The translations under genes were made by a program, and so were the position numbers. A DNA stretch of 64,000 nt from Chromohalobacter moromii (GTDB taxonomy: Bacteria > Pseudomonadota > Gammaproteobacteria > Pseudomonadales > Halomonadaceae), in the NCBI RefSeq assembly GCF_023091865.1, contig NZ_JAHXDI010000003.1, forward strand, positions 434,001-498,000, in the 5' to 3' direction. Numbering within the stretch: position 1 is the stretch's first letter; each line of letters starts with the position of its first letter. The notes beneath the pieces are model-generated. The model was given only the letters and a program-made list of their open reading frames with translations, did no database searches and was not told the origin of the DNA. Positions 47,163-56,970 of the stretch are shown here, piece after piece.

Positions 47163-48059
47163 TTAGCCCATGAGCGCGTCGTGACGGCGCTGATTGTCAG
47201 CATCGATGTGTTGCTGGGTGACGCGACCGTAGATGCGCCGGGTGTGCTCCAGGCTACCCATCATGTCGGGCGTCTTGGCGTAGCCGAGCAGGGTGCACAG
47301 ACGCTGCCCCTTGGCGGCGGCGACGCGGTGCATGGAGTAGCGCCCCTTGAAGAGCTGCAGGTCACCGGTGTTGAGCGTCAGCGATTCGACGTCGGTGTGG
47401 TCGCCCTCGAGCACGCGTTTCACGGCCGCGAAGTTCTCCTCGCCGGGACGGCGGATGCTGGGCGCGTATTGGAATTCGCCGCCTTCGCTGGGGCGCCGCG
47501 TCATCAGGCTGACGATGAATTCGTTGGTATCGAAGTGCCAGGGCAGCTCGGTGTCGTCGGGCATCACGTTGATGACCAGCCCCGCGATGGGGTCGGCGAA
47601 CTCGTAAATCACCGGCTCTTCGAGGCAATCGGCGACGAAGCGTTGAAAGTCGGGGTCGCGATAGAGCTGCTGGACGATGGCGTCCTCGGGGATCAGGTCG
47701 CGCGCCACGAAGCCGTTGGTGTAGTGCTGAAAGAAGCGAGCGGGGTGATCCTCGGGCAGCGACGGATCGTCCGGCGTGACGTAGGGATTGACGTTGTTGT
47801 CCGAGTAGAACGCCTTGGGTGCCAGGGCCTCGCTTTCCTCGCGCAGCGGCTCGATGAGGTCCTCGCGGATGAACTTCGACAACAGGGCGCAGCCGTCGGT
47901 GCGCAGTTGATCGCGCACACCCTCGACAGTGGCCCGGTAGGCGTCGCTATCGCGCTCCAGGATCGGATAACGTTCGAGGTCGATGAAACGCGCCAGGGGA
48001 TGATGCTCGGCGGTGACGTCCTGTGCGGTAGTTTGAGTTGCGAGCGTGGCCTGTGACAT
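47163..48059 (-). CDS. 2OG-Fe(II) oxygenase (HxD...H type), substrate unknown
   Basis: A 298-residue protein of an uncharacterised 2-oxoglutarate/Fe(II) oxygenase group (ArpA/HalD-like in general layout). The iron triad is readable: H175 and D177 in LPWHFDTNEF, H244 in YSMHRV; R253 in KGQRLCTLLGY should bind 2-oxoglutarate. The Asp in HxD argues for a hydroxylase, not a halogenase. Strong AGGAGG before the ATG. It precedes the M24 gene by 57 bp on the same strand and follows a LysR gene, so the two probably act in one pathway. Confidence 0.72.
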   Translation of the reverse strand: MSQATLATQTTAQDVTAEHHPLARFIDLERYPILERDSDAYRATVEGVRDQLRTDGCALLSKFIREDLIEPLREESEALAPKAFYSDNNVNPYVTPDDPSLPEDHPARFFQHYTNGFVARDLIPEDAIVQQLYRDPDFQRFVADCLEEPVIYEFADPIAGLVINVMPDDTELPWHFDTNEFIVSLMTRRPSEGGEFQYAPSIRRPGEENFAAVKRVLEGDHTDVESLTLNTGDLQLFKGRYSMHRVAAAKGQRLCTLLGYAKTPDMMGSLEHTRRIYGRVTQQHIDADNQRRHDALMG

Positions 48060-48241
48060 GAGATCGCCCTCCTGTGCGGTCGTTGATCGGGACTCGTTGG
48101 TTGGGAGCCGATGATTGGGAGTCCTTGATAAGGAGTAGCGATACGGTAAAAGGAGGGAGGGCGTGAAACTAATGAGAATGTCCGGCCATCTGCGACGAGA
48201 TTCTTATCGATCGCGTGCGTTGTAGCAGATGGCGTCTTGTC

Positions 48242-49135
48242 TCAGTCGTCGGTGCGGTAGAGATGACGCAGTGTGGCGGCCATCGACTCGGCAGCGGCGG
48301 TGATGTGGGGCGTCTGCGTATAGGCCAGATACCAAGGGATGCGTGGCAGCTCGCCAGCCAGAGGGCGCATGACGACGTGCCCTGCCTGATGGGCGTCTCG
48401 CGCGGCCCAGCGCGAGAGAATGCTCACGCCCTTGCCGGCGGCGACGAGTTCCAGGATCAAGGCCACCGACTCGATCTGTACCATGTGCGAAGGATAGACG
48501 CCGGCCGGCTGGAAGAAATGCTCAAATTCATGGCCGGATTCGGGCGTGATGCTGTAGGTGAAATGTCGACCCCGATCGAAAACCTCGGCGGGAACCGCAT
48601 CGCTCTGTGCATAAGGATGCTCGGGCGGCAAAACGGCCACCAGCGGTTCCTCGAACAATAGCTGATGAGCGATGCCGCGCTGCGAGGGCACCTCGATCAT
48701 GCAGATCATGTCGACCCGGTTGGCGAGTAGCGCCGTGGTCATGTCCGCCATGGGCAGGCGGACCAGATCGATGTCGCGCGCATGCTGGTCATAAAGATGT
48801 GGAATTGCCCGCGAGAAGGTGTCGTAAGGGCCGATGCCCAGGCGCAAGGCGGGTTCGGCCCGGCGTGCCAATTGCCACGCCTCGAGCTCGGCACTACGCA
48901 GGCGGGGTAGCACGTCGTGCGCGGTATCGAGCAGCCGCTCGCCCGAGGCGGAAAGCGTCAGTCGGCGTCCTTCGCGATGGAACAGCGCGACGCCCAGGCG
49001 GCGCTCCATCTCTCGAATGCGATGCGTCGCCGCGGGCTGGGTGATGCCGATAGCGGCGGCGGCGTCGTGCACCGTGCCGTGGGTCGCGATGGCGTCGATC
49101 AATACGTAATACTTGATATCCAGCATAGGACTCAC
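48242..49135 (-). CDS. LysR family transcriptional regulator
   Basis: A 297-residue LysR regulator (GTVHDAAAAIGITQPAATHRIREMERRLG recognition helix near residues 20-48, then a substrate-binding domain of the MetR-like sort). GTG start at 49135 has a weak AAGAG; ATG at 49126 is an alternative. Being directly upstream of, and co-directional with, the oxygenase and M24 genes makes it their likely regulator. The effector is unknown. Confidence 0.83.
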   Translation of the reverse strand: MSPMLDIKYYVLIDAIATHGTVHDAAAAIGITQPAATHRIREMERRLGVALFHREGRRLTLSASGERLLDTAHDVLPRLRSAELEAWQLARRAEPALRLGIGPYDTFSRAIPHLYDQHARDIDLVRLPMADMTTALLANRVDMICMIEVPSQRGIAHQLLFEEPLVAVLPPEHPYAQSDAVPAEVFDRGRHFTYSITPESGHEFEHFFQPAGVYPSHMVQIESVALILELVAAGKGVSILSRWAARDAHQAGHVVMRPLAGELPRIPWYLAYTQTPHITAAAESMAATLRHLYRTDD

Positions 49136-49236
49136 GAGGCTCTTGATGGATGGCTGAAGAGTGGCGCGTCGCGTGAAATGGCATGCTACGCTCGATACCA
49201 GGTGTCACACGGAGATATCACAAGGAGCACGTCACG

Positions 49237-49764
49237 ATGTCGGACGATCACGACACCGGCAACGCCGAGCTGGATGAGGCCACGATTCGCTTGGCCACGG
49301 AGATCTTCAATAGCGCACGCAACGGCGAGGCGGAAAAGCTACGCGGCTGGCTGGCTCAAGGGCTGCCGCCCAACATGTGCAACGACAAGGGCGACAGTTT
49401 GTTGATGCTGGCCAGCTATCACGGGCATCTCGAGGCCACGCAACTGTTGCTTGAGCAGGGCGCCGATCCCGAGATGTACAACGACAACGGCCATCATCCC
49501 CTCTCTGGCGCGTCCTTCAAGGGCGACCTGGCCATGGCCGAGCTGCTGGTGTCGCATGGCGCCTCGGTCAACGCCCGCTCTCCCGACGACAAGACGGCAT
49601 TGATGTTTGCCGCCATGTTCGACAACGCCGAGGTCGTCGACTTCCTGCTGGCCCAGGGCGCCGACCCCAATGCCATCGACAGCCGTGGCATGACGGCACA
49701 CGAACTCGCCTCGGCGATGGGGGCGACCAAGACGCCCGCGATGCTACCCGGCGCTCATACCTAA
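49237..49764 (+). CDS. Ankyrin repeat protein
   Basis: A 175-residue protein with start at 49237 (AAGGAG upstream). About four ankyrin repeats follow a short helical N-terminus: GDSLLMLASYHGHLEATQLL, GHHPLSGASFKGDLAMAELL, DKTALMFAAMFDNAEVVDFL and a terminal GMTAHELASAMG cap. No signal peptide, so cytoplasmic. Ankyrin proteins bind partner proteins; small bacterial ones are sometimes next to catalase or peroxidase genes, which is not the case here. Partner unknown. Confidence 0.88.
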   Translation: MSDDHDTGNAELDEATIRLATEIFNSARNGEAEKLRGWLAQGLPPNMCNDKGDSLLMLASYHGHLEATQLLLEQGADPEMYNDNGHHPLSGASFKGDLAMAELLVSHGASVNARSPDDKTALMFAAMFDNAEVVDFLLAQGADPNAIDSRGMTAHELASAMGATKTPAMLPGAHT

Positions 49765-49786
49765 CGCCCATGCCCTGAACACGACA

Positions 49787-49810
49787 ATGCCCCTGGCTGC
49801 GCAGGGGCAT
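49787..49810 (+). terminator. Hairpin after the ankyrin gene
   Basis: Arms ATGCCCCTG (49787-49795) and CAGGGGCAT (49802-49810) with a 6-nt loop between convergent genes. No T-run. Confidence 0.6.
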
Positions 49811-49850
49811 GACGAATCAGAGGCGGCTTCAGCCAGCTGGCTGAGTGCGC

Positions 49851-50237
<387 letters not shown>

Positions 50238-50283
50238 TTATGCCCAACGATCATGCTTTCAAGCATACACCGCTGGTCGCGGG

Positions 50284-50310
50284 ATTAAAAAAGGCCCCCC
50301 GAAGGGGGCC
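50284..50310 (-). terminator. Terminator after amtB
   Basis: Arms GGCCCCC and GGGGGCC (50293-50299 and 50304-50310), followed on the minus strand by TTTTTTAAT. It closes the glnK-amtB operon. Confidence 0.93.
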
Positions 50311-50347
50311 AGGGGAGCACGCCAGCTCACTCGGTACGTCGGCTTGC

Positions 50348-51598
50348 TTACTTCTTGCCGACGGAAAACTCGGGATAGGCTTCCAGACCGCATTCGGCCA
50401 GGTCGACCCCTTCGTATTCTTCTTCTTCACTGACTCGCACGCCCATCGCGGCCTTGATGATCAGCCATACGATCAGGCTGGCGATGAAGCACCACAGGAA
50501 GATGGCGAGGGCGCCGATGATCTGAGCGCCGAAGGAGGCACTGGCATTGGTAAGAGGCACCACCAGAACACCCCACAAGCCGGCCACGCCGTGCGCGGAG
50601 ATAGCACCCACCGGATCGTCGATCTTGAGCTTGTCCAGCGCCACGATGGAGACTACCACCAGCAGCCCGCCGACAGCACCGATGAGCGTGGCGCCCAGGC
50701 CGGTGGGGGACAGCGGGTCGGCGGTGATCGCGACCAGGCCGGCGATGGCACCGTTGAGCGCCATGGTCAGGTCCGCCTTGCGGAACCAGATCTTGGCGAG
50801 GATCAGCGCGGCAATCACCCCGCCCGCGGCGGCGGCATTGGTGTTGACCAGCACCTGCGCCATGTTATTGGCGGAATCGATGTTGGAGACCATCAGCTCG
50901 CTGCCACCGTTGAAGCCGAACCAACCCATCCACAGGATGAAGGTCCCCAGCGTCGCCAGCGGCAGGTTGGCGCCGGGAATGGCGTAGATCGCGCCGTTCT
51001 TGCCGTATTTGCCCTTGCGCGGCCCGAGTACCAGCACCCCGGCCAGGGCCGCGGCCGCGCCCGCCATGTGGACGATGCCCGAACCGGCATAGTCGGAATA
51101 ACCCAGCTCGGCGAGCCAGCCGCCGCCCCAGGTCCAGTAGCCGGACGTCGGATAGATGACGGCGGTCATCACCACGGCGAAGGCCAGGAACGCCCAGAGT
51201 TTCATGCGCTCCGCCACGGCCCCGGAGACGATGGACATGGCGGTCGCCACGAACACCACCTGGAAGAAGAAGTCGGCACGGTTGGAATAGTAGATGTCGC
51301 CGTTGCTGCCCATCACCTGGTCGACGGTGTTCTCGCCGCCCAGCAAAAAGCCCAGGCTCGGCAGGAAGCCGCCAGCGCCACTGGAATACATCAAGTGGTA
51401 GCTGAACAGTAGATACATGGTGCAAGAGATGGCGAACAACACCACGTTCTTGGTCAGAATTTCCGCCGTATTCTTGGCGCGGACCAGGCCCGCTTCGAGC
51501 ATGGCGAAGCCGGCGGCCATCCACATGACCAATACGGCGCAGACCAGGAAGTAGAAGGTGTCGAGCGCGTACGATAGCTGCGTAATATCTTCAGTCAT
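50348..51598 (-). CDS. amtB: Ammonium transporter AmtB
   Basis: A 416-residue, 11-helix ammonium channel. Twin pore histidines are in GIVHMAGAAAA and AISAHGVAGLWG; GFAMLEAGLVRAKN and FNGGSELMVSN are family motifs. Unlike E. coli AmtB it has no evident cleaved signal peptide (start MTEDITQLSYALDTFYFLV). GGGAG precedes the ATG. It follows glnK by 27 bp, the conserved pair in which GlnK plugs AmtB when nitrogen is plentiful. Confidence 0.96.
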   Translation of the reverse strand: MTEDITQLSYALDTFYFLVCAVLVMWMAAGFAMLEAGLVRAKNTAEILTKNVVLFAISCTMYLLFSYHLMYSSGAGGFLPSLGFLLGGENTVDQVMGSNGDIYYSNRADFFFQVVFVATAMSIVSGAVAERMKLWAFLAFAVVMTAVIYPTSGYWTWGGGWLAELGYSDYAGSGIVHMAGAAAALAGVLVLGPRKGKYGKNGAIYAIPGANLPLATLGTFILWMGWFGFNGGSELMVSNIDSANNMAQVLVNTNAAAAGGVIAALILAKIWFRKADLTMALNGAIAGLVAITADPLSPTGLGATLIGAVGGLLVVVSIVALDKLKIDDPVGAISAHGVAGLWGVLVVPLTNASASFGAQIIGALAIFLWCFIASLIVWLIIKAAMGVRVSEEEEYEGVDLAECGLEAYPEFSVGKK

Positions 51599-51625
51599 TT
51601 ATTGTGTCTCCCTTCAGCCCTTGCC

Positions 51626-52033
<408 letters not shown>

Positions 52034-52220
52034 TCATTAAAAACAGCCGGTTACGGAGGGGCGGGGAGCCGTAGCATTATGTGGTGCCCAAACATGGAAC
52101 ACGCCGCGCCAGCTTTTGGTGCGTGACGCTGGCATAGCTGCACCAATATGGCGCATGCGTATTTCGTCGGCCTTGCGTATGCTGTGGCGAGAAGGAAACG
52201 TTCAATCCGAGGGAACTCTC

Positions 52221-52574
52221 ATGGCGACACACGACCTCTTCTCACGTCTCGCACAGCAAGTCGGCGACCGGCTCCAGGACGCCTCGCACGCGCCGGAAGA
52301 CATTCAGCGCAGCGTCCAGGGTGTGATGCGCGGCGCCTTCGATCGCATGGAGCTGGTCTCGCGTGAGGACTTCGATATCTTGATGGAAGTGCTGCAGCGC
52401 ACGCGTTCGCGTGTCGAATCGCTCGAGGCGCAGGTCGCGGCCTTGGAAGCGGCGCTGGACGTGGGCCAGAGTGCGCCGGTGGCCGCCGCCGAAGGCGCCG
52501 AGCCGGCGACCGCACACGACGCCAAGGACGACGCCGACGAGGCAAGCGCGTCCGACACTTCCCGCAAGAGCTGA
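52221..52574 (+). CDS. ubiK: Ubiquinone biosynthesis accessory factor UbiK
   Basis: A 117-residue BMFP/YqiC-family protein with start at 52221 (MATHDLFSRLAQQVGDRLQ). Residues 1-40 are amphipathic and membrane-binding; 45-75 form a coiled coil (SREDFDILMEVLQRTRSRVESLEAQVAALEAAL), followed by an acidic, low-complexity tail. UbiK works with UbiJ in the lipid-handling ubiquinone biosynthesis complex. The tail is longer than in E. coli (96 aa). It precedes yifB, as in many gammaproteobacteria. Confidence 0.88.
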   Translation: MATHDLFSRLAQQVGDRLQDASHAPEDIQRSVQGVMRGAFDRMELVSREDFDILMEVLQRTRSRVESLEAQVAALEAALDVGQSAPVAAAEGAEPATAHDAKDDADEASASDTSRKS

Positions 52575-52733
52575 ACGCCGCTCGATCACGAATGCCGTCT
52601 CGGTCGAGACGGCATCGCGCCTTTTGCCTCTTTCTTGCCGATAGGCCCTCTCGCCGCCTTTCGCAGCGCGTGCGTTACCGTAGTCAATCAATTAGTGTAT
52701 ACGCATATTTTGATGTGACCGGAAGGAGGCTGC

Positions 52734-54248
52734 ATGGCGCTTGCCATCATCAATACGCGTGCCGGCTTGGGGCTGGAGGCGCCGGATGTGCTGGTCGAGG
52801 TGCATCTCACCAACGGCCTCCCCGGGCTGGCAATCGTCGGACTGCCGGAGGCGGCGGTCAAAGAGAGCCGCGAGCGGGTGCGCAGCGCTCTGATTAATGC
52901 CGGTTTCGACTTTCCCACGCGACGCATCACGCTCAACCTCGCCCCGGCGGATCTCCCCAAGGAAGGCGGACGCTTCGATCTTCCCATTGCGCTGGGCATT
53001 CTGGTGGCCTCAGGGCAGATTCCCGGCGAGGCGGTGGCGGATCTCGAATGCCTGGGCGAGTTGGCGCTGGATGGCAAGTTGCGCCCCGTGCGCGGGGTGC
53101 TGCCGGCGGCCCTGGAAGCGCGTCGCGCCGGGCGTGCTCTGTTGCTGCCCGAGAGCAATGCCGATGAAGCGGCGTTGGCCGGCGACCTGGACGTCCTCCC
53201 CGCCGCCGACTTGCCACAAGTCGTCGCCCACTTGCTCAAACAATCGCCGATTACGCCGCACCAACTTGGTGAGCGGCCTGCACCGCGCTTGGCCGAGCCC
53301 GACCTCGCCGAGGTGCGTGGCCAGCAGCAGGCCCGGCGGGCGCTGGAAGTTGCCGCCAGCGGTGGCCACAATCTGCTGTTCGCTGGCCCGCCGGGTACCG
53401 GCAAGACCATGCTCGCCAGTCGGTTACCCGGGATTTTGCCGCCCCTCCAAGAAGATGAAGCGCTGGAAGTGGCCGCCGTGCGCTCGGTATGTGGCCTGCC
53501 GATCCTAGAACGCTGGGGGCAGCGGCCGTTTCGTACCCCGCATCACACCGCCAGCGGTGTAGCGTTGGTAGGCGGTGGCGGCAAGCCCCGCCCGGGAGAG
53601 ATTTCACTGGCGCATCACGGGGTGCTGTTTCTGGATGAATTGCCGGAGTTCGACCGGCGTGTGCTGGAGGTGCTACGCGAACCGCTGGAATCGGGCCAGA
53701 TCGTCGTCTCGCGGGCGTTGATGCAGAGTTGCTTTCCCGCTCGCTTTCAACTCGTTGCGGCAATGAACCCGTGCCCGTGCGGACATCTCGGTGATCCGCG
53801 CAAAGCCTGTGTGTGCACGCCGGCCCAAGTGCAACGCTACCAGGCCCGTATCTCGGGCCCGCTGCTCGACCGTATCGATCTGCAGGTGGAAGTCCCCGCG
53901 CTGCCTGCCGCGCAACTCACCGAACAACGCAGCGGCGAAAGCTCCGAGGTCGTTCGCCAGCGTGTTCTCGCTGCCCGCCAGCGCCAAGCCCAGCGCGGCG
54001 CGCTCAACGCTTATTTACCCAGCAGCGCGCTGGAGGACCTCTGCGCGCTGGATGGCCAGGAACGCACCTGGCTAGCCGACGTGCTCAATCGCCTCAACCT
54101 CTCCGCCCGCGCCTACCACCGCGTGCTGCGCGTCGCCCTGACGCTCGCCGACCTTGCCGAGGAGCCCCGCCCCCGACAGCCGCAGTTGATGGAAGCCATC
54201 GGCTATCGTCAGTTGGATCGGCTGATCGGTGGCAATGGAGGGGCTTAG
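52734..54248 (+). CDS. comM: YifB/ComM family Mg-chelatase-like AAA+ ATPase
   Basis: A 504-residue protein. The N-terminal ChlI-like (Lon-type) domain has VEVHLTNGLPGLAIVGLPEAAVKE; the AAA+ core has Walker A GPPGTGKTMLASRLPGILPP and Walker B VLFLDELPEF; a zinc-like cysteine set CPCGHLGDPRKACVC and the C-terminal Mg_chelatase_C domain follow. ComM is a branch-migration helicase that aids integration of transformed DNA. Its stop codon overlaps the convergent DUF4105 gene by 4 bp. Confidence 0.93.
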   Translation: MALAIINTRAGLGLEAPDVLVEVHLTNGLPGLAIVGLPEAAVKESRERVRSALINAGFDFPTRRITLNLAPADLPKEGGRFDLPIALGILVASGQIPGEAVADLECLGELALDGKLRPVRGVLPAALEARRAGRALLLPESNADEAALAGDLDVLPAADLPQVVAHLLKQSPITPHQLGERPAPRLAEPDLAEVRGQQQARRALEVAASGGHNLLFAGPPGTGKTMLASRLPGILPPLQEDEALEVAAVRSVCGLPILERWGQRPFRTPHHTASGVALVGGGGKPRPGEISLAHHGVLFLDELPEFDRRVLEVLREPLESGQIVVSRALMQSCFPARFQLVAAMNPCPCGHLGDPRKACVCTPAQVQRYQARISGPLLDRIDLQVEVPALPAAQLTEQRSGESSEVVRQRVLAARQRQAQRGALNAYLPSSALEDLCALDGQERTWLADVLNRLNLSARAYHRVLRVALTLADLAEEPRPRQPQLMEAIGYRQLDRLIGGNGGA

Positions 54249-55294
54249 TTGTCGGCGTCGTAGGAGGGCGCGTCGGTGCCGGGGATGCCGTCGCGAATGC
54301 GGGCAGAGAAATCGTCGGCGTGGTTCGCTTTCAGGGCGCGGGCGTTGATGTGGCCCTTGGCCCTTAGTTCGGCGAAGGGAACCTCGGGTGCCAACGCGCC
54401 GACGCTATGTACGTACTCGGGCAGGTAGCCGGATAGCAACAGTCGGTAGTCGAAGGGCAGACCGGGGACGATGCGTTTCATCATGGCGTAGACCAGCGTG
54501 GTGCAGTTGGAGGTCAGCGTGTTGTAGTAGTGCGGCTCGCGTTGTAGCTGGTGAGCCTCGTCGAGGTAGGCGCGAAACAGATCCTGCATGACCGGCTTGG
54601 GCATCTGCACGCGATACAGGTAGACGTCTTCGCCGCGCGTGTTGGTGCGCACGCGCACGATATCGCGCTCGTCGGCGGCGATGATGCTGACTTCGTATTC
54701 CTTGAAGAAGCCGCCCAGGGTGGAGAAGGCTTCGCCGCGTTCCTTGCGTATCTCCACCGAGAACGTCAGGTAACGCCCGTCGTCGAAGCCGAAGCTGACC
54801 AGCGTGTGGGCGATGGCCGGCCCCATCCAGTAGGACACCAGCAGATCGACCGAGCGCAACTGGTCCAGGTCGTAGTGGCGGGTTTCCCAGCGCTCATCGA
54901 AATCCTGCGGGGTGCGCCATTGGAAGTTACGCACGTTGTTGACGGTGACGCGGTTGTCGTCTTGTGGTGTGCCGCTGACGATATGCGCGACATCCGGCGC
55001 CCAGTCGCGCTCGGTGGCGGGTTGGATCGTCCACCACCAGATGCCGAGCACGAGGTACATGGCTAGATAGCCGAGCAGGGCGCGTGCCGGCCAGCCCTTG
55101 AGGAACAGCCCCATGCAGCACGCCAGCGCGGCGACGATCCACAGCCCCGCCACGCCGTAACGCAGCACGGTGGGACCAGGAAGTCGATACCACAGTGCCA
55201 GCACCGCCCAGCCGCTGCTGGCGACGATGAGCAGTGCCAGCACGCCAGCGATGAGCCAGTGCCACAGTGAGACAAGCCAGCCGGGGCGTGCCAT
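54245..55294 (-). CDS. DUF4105 (Lnb N-terminal-like) membrane protein
   Basis: A 349-residue protein with three N-terminal transmembrane helices (about residues 10-105) and a periplasmic papain-like domain. The likely nucleophile is the Cys in LTSNCTTLVYAMM (about residue 264), with His in IAHTLVSFGF. DUF4105 is the catalytic domain of Lnb, which moves an acyl chain within bacterial lipoproteins. Whether this proteobacterial homologue does the same is unknown. It starts 2 bp after the aminotransferase stop, so it is co-transcribed. Confidence 0.78.
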   Translation of the reverse strand: MARPGWLVSLWHWLIAGVLALLIVASSGWAVLALWYRLPGPTVLRYGVAGLWIVAALACCMGLFLKGWPARALLGYLAMYLVLGIWWWTIQPATERDWAPDVAHIVSGTPQDDNRVTVNNVRNFQWRTPQDFDERWETRHYDLDQLRSVDLLVSYWMGPAIAHTLVSFGFDDGRYLTFSVEIRKERGEAFSTLGGFFKEYEVSIIAADERDIVRVRTNTRGEDVYLYRVQMPKPVMQDLFRAYLDEAHQLQREPHYYNTLTSNCTTLVYAMMKRIVPGLPFDYRLLLSGYLPEYVHSVGALAPEVPFAELRAKGHINARALKANHADDFSARIRDGIPGTDAPSYDADN

Positions 55295-55296
55295 GC

Positions 55297-56406
55297 TCAG
55301 TGTTGTACCTCGAGCGCACGTTCCAGCGCGGCCAATCGACCGGGCGCCAGGGCGTCCTCGAGCGTGCTGATGCGCAGTACGTGGCCCAGCGCGGGATGCG
55401 CGGGACGGTGCACGAGTGTGCCGGCCTCGAGTAGTTCGCGATGGACGCGGGCGGCGAGCTCCGCGTCCGGTAGGCGCACGGCGATGAAGTTGGTGGCGCT
55501 GGGCGGCACGTCGGCGCCCAGCGTGCGCAGATGCTCGGCCAGGGCCTCGCGGCGGGCGATTACGTCGCGGATGTGCTGTGCGGTTTCCTCCGGGTGATCG
55601 AGTACGGTTTCGGCGGCGGCCAGTGCCAGCGACGACACCGCGTAATGAATACGCACCTTGTGCATCACCTCGATCAGCGCCGGTTCGGCGATGGCATAGC
55701 CGATCCGCAGGCCGGCCAAGCCGTGTGCCTTGGAGAAGGTGCGCAGGCGCACCACGTCGGACCAGACCTCGCCTGTAGCGGGAGCGTCGGCATCGTGACG
55801 GAAGTCGTGATAGGCCTCGTCGAGCAGCAGTGTGCAGCCCTCAGGCAGAGCATCGCGCAGCGCCAGGACATCGGCGTCGCTATGCAGGTGGCCGCTGGGA
55901 TTGTCGGGATTGGCCAGGTACACCACGCGGGCGTTATCGCGCGCTGCGCGGGCGGCCAGGGCGTCGAGGTCAGGCGCCAGCACGCCGGGGGCGTCGTGAT
56001 AGTCGACCTCGACCAAGCGGCAGCCCTGGCCTTCGGCGAAGTAGCGAAAGGTGGGGTAGGTGCCCGCGCTGGCGACCACCGTGCTGCCGGGATCGCACAG
56101 CGTGCGCAGGGCGAGCGCCATCAAGCTGTCGGCGCCGGCGTCGATGACTAGCGCCTCCAACGGCGTGCCGAGCTGGGCATTCAGGCGTTGGCGCACCTCC
56201 ATGGCTTCGGCGTCGCCGTAGGCGCGGGCAAGCGTGGCGACCTCCTCGCCGAAACGCGCCTTGAGTGCCTGGTGAGGCATGTCCAACCCTTCGTTAGAGC
56301 CCAGGCGATGGGGTACCTCACGGCCCAGCTTGCGTTCCAGCGCCTTGAGGCCGGGGAAGGGATTGTGCGGGCCGGAACGATCAAGGTGGCGAGCGTGACG
56401 CGACAT
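55297..56406 (-). CDS. HisC-like PLP-dependent aminotransferase
   Basis: A 369-residue class I/II fold-type I aminotransferase. The PLP lysine is in TFSKAHGLAGLRIGYA, and NPDNPSGHLH and LLDEAYHDF are the conserved PLP-contact segments. It resembles histidinol-phosphate aminotransferase, but it is not in a his operon and starts with an atypical HARHLDRSGPHNP segment, so the true substrate may be another amino acid or CobD-like compound. AGGAG precedes the ATG. Confidence 0.82.
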   Translation of the reverse strand: MSRHARHLDRSGPHNPFPGLKALERKLGREVPHRLGSNEGLDMPHQALKARFGEEVATLARAYGDAEAMEVRQRLNAQLGTPLEALVIDAGADSLMALALRTLCDPGSTVVASAGTYPTFRYFAEGQGCRLVEVDYHDAPGVLAPDLDALAARAARDNARVVYLANPDNPSGHLHSDADVLALRDALPEGCTLLLDEAYHDFRHDADAPATGEVWSDVVRLRTFSKAHGLAGLRIGYAIAEPALIEVMHKVRIHYAVSSLALAAAETVLDHPEETAQHIRDVIARREALAEHLRTLGADVPPSATNFIAVRLPDAELAARVHRELLEAGTLVHRPAHPALGHVLRISTLEDALAPGRLAALERALEVQH

Positions 56407-56478
56407 GCGAAACTCCTGAAACGCAAAAGGATCATTGTGCGACCGAGACGCGCTGGGTACAACGTGACATGCCTCGGT

Positions 56479-56970
56479 TTACAGCGCGCTGGCGTCCAGA
56501 GCTCCGGAGAGCGTGGCGCGCCAACTGGGGGCGTCTTGGCCGGGACGGCGCAAGGTGATTTCCCACTGATAGGGACGCAACTCTCGATCGGAGAGCCGCA
56601 GTACGCCGTTGCCTTGGAGCCGACTCTCGAGTACCCAGTGATTGTCCGGCGCATCGTCGGCCAGCATGCCCGGCGTCCAATCGAGGACTTGGGGGCCCTC
56701 TGCCTGTGCCAGTAGGGCGCGGCCCAGGGTTTCGGTGAGTCGCCCCGGCGCGATGCCCAGCGCAGGCGATACCGTCGGCGCTGCCAGCATCACCACCATA
56801 TCCTGTGCGTCACCCGACCAGGGCGGCGATTCGAGCAGGGCCTCGGCGGCCTGGTTGCTCATGCCATATACCGCCTGACGCATGTCGTCGGGCGGTGCGT
56901 CGCCAAGCCCGGCGCATCCCGCCAACAGCAGGCATAGTGCGATGATGTCGGCGGCGCGGGCATGCTTCAT
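56479..56970 (-). CDS. Small hypothetical lipoprotein
   Basis: A 163-residue protein with start at 56970 (AGGAAACACC upstream). Signal peptide with lipobox LLAGC at about residues 15-19; Asp is not at +2 (Ala), so outer-membrane sorting is predicted. The remainder (NHWVLESRLQGNGVLRLSDRELRPYQWEITLRRP) matches no family I recognise. It overlaps the alpha/beta hydrolase stop by 4 bp (ATGA), so the two are translationally coupled. Confidence 0.75.
   Translation of the reverse strand: MKHARAADIIALCLLLAGCAGLGDAPPDDMRQAVYGMSNQAAEALLESPPWSGDAQDMVVMLAAPTVSPALGIAPGRLTETLGRALLAQAEGPQVLDWTPGMLADDAPDNHWVLESRLQGNGVLRLSDRELRPYQWEITLRRPGQDAPSWRATLSGALDASAL

Noticed and set aside
47163-48059. Fe/2OG halogenase
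   Set aside because: Halogenases replace the Asp of HxD with Gly or Ala; D177 is present here.
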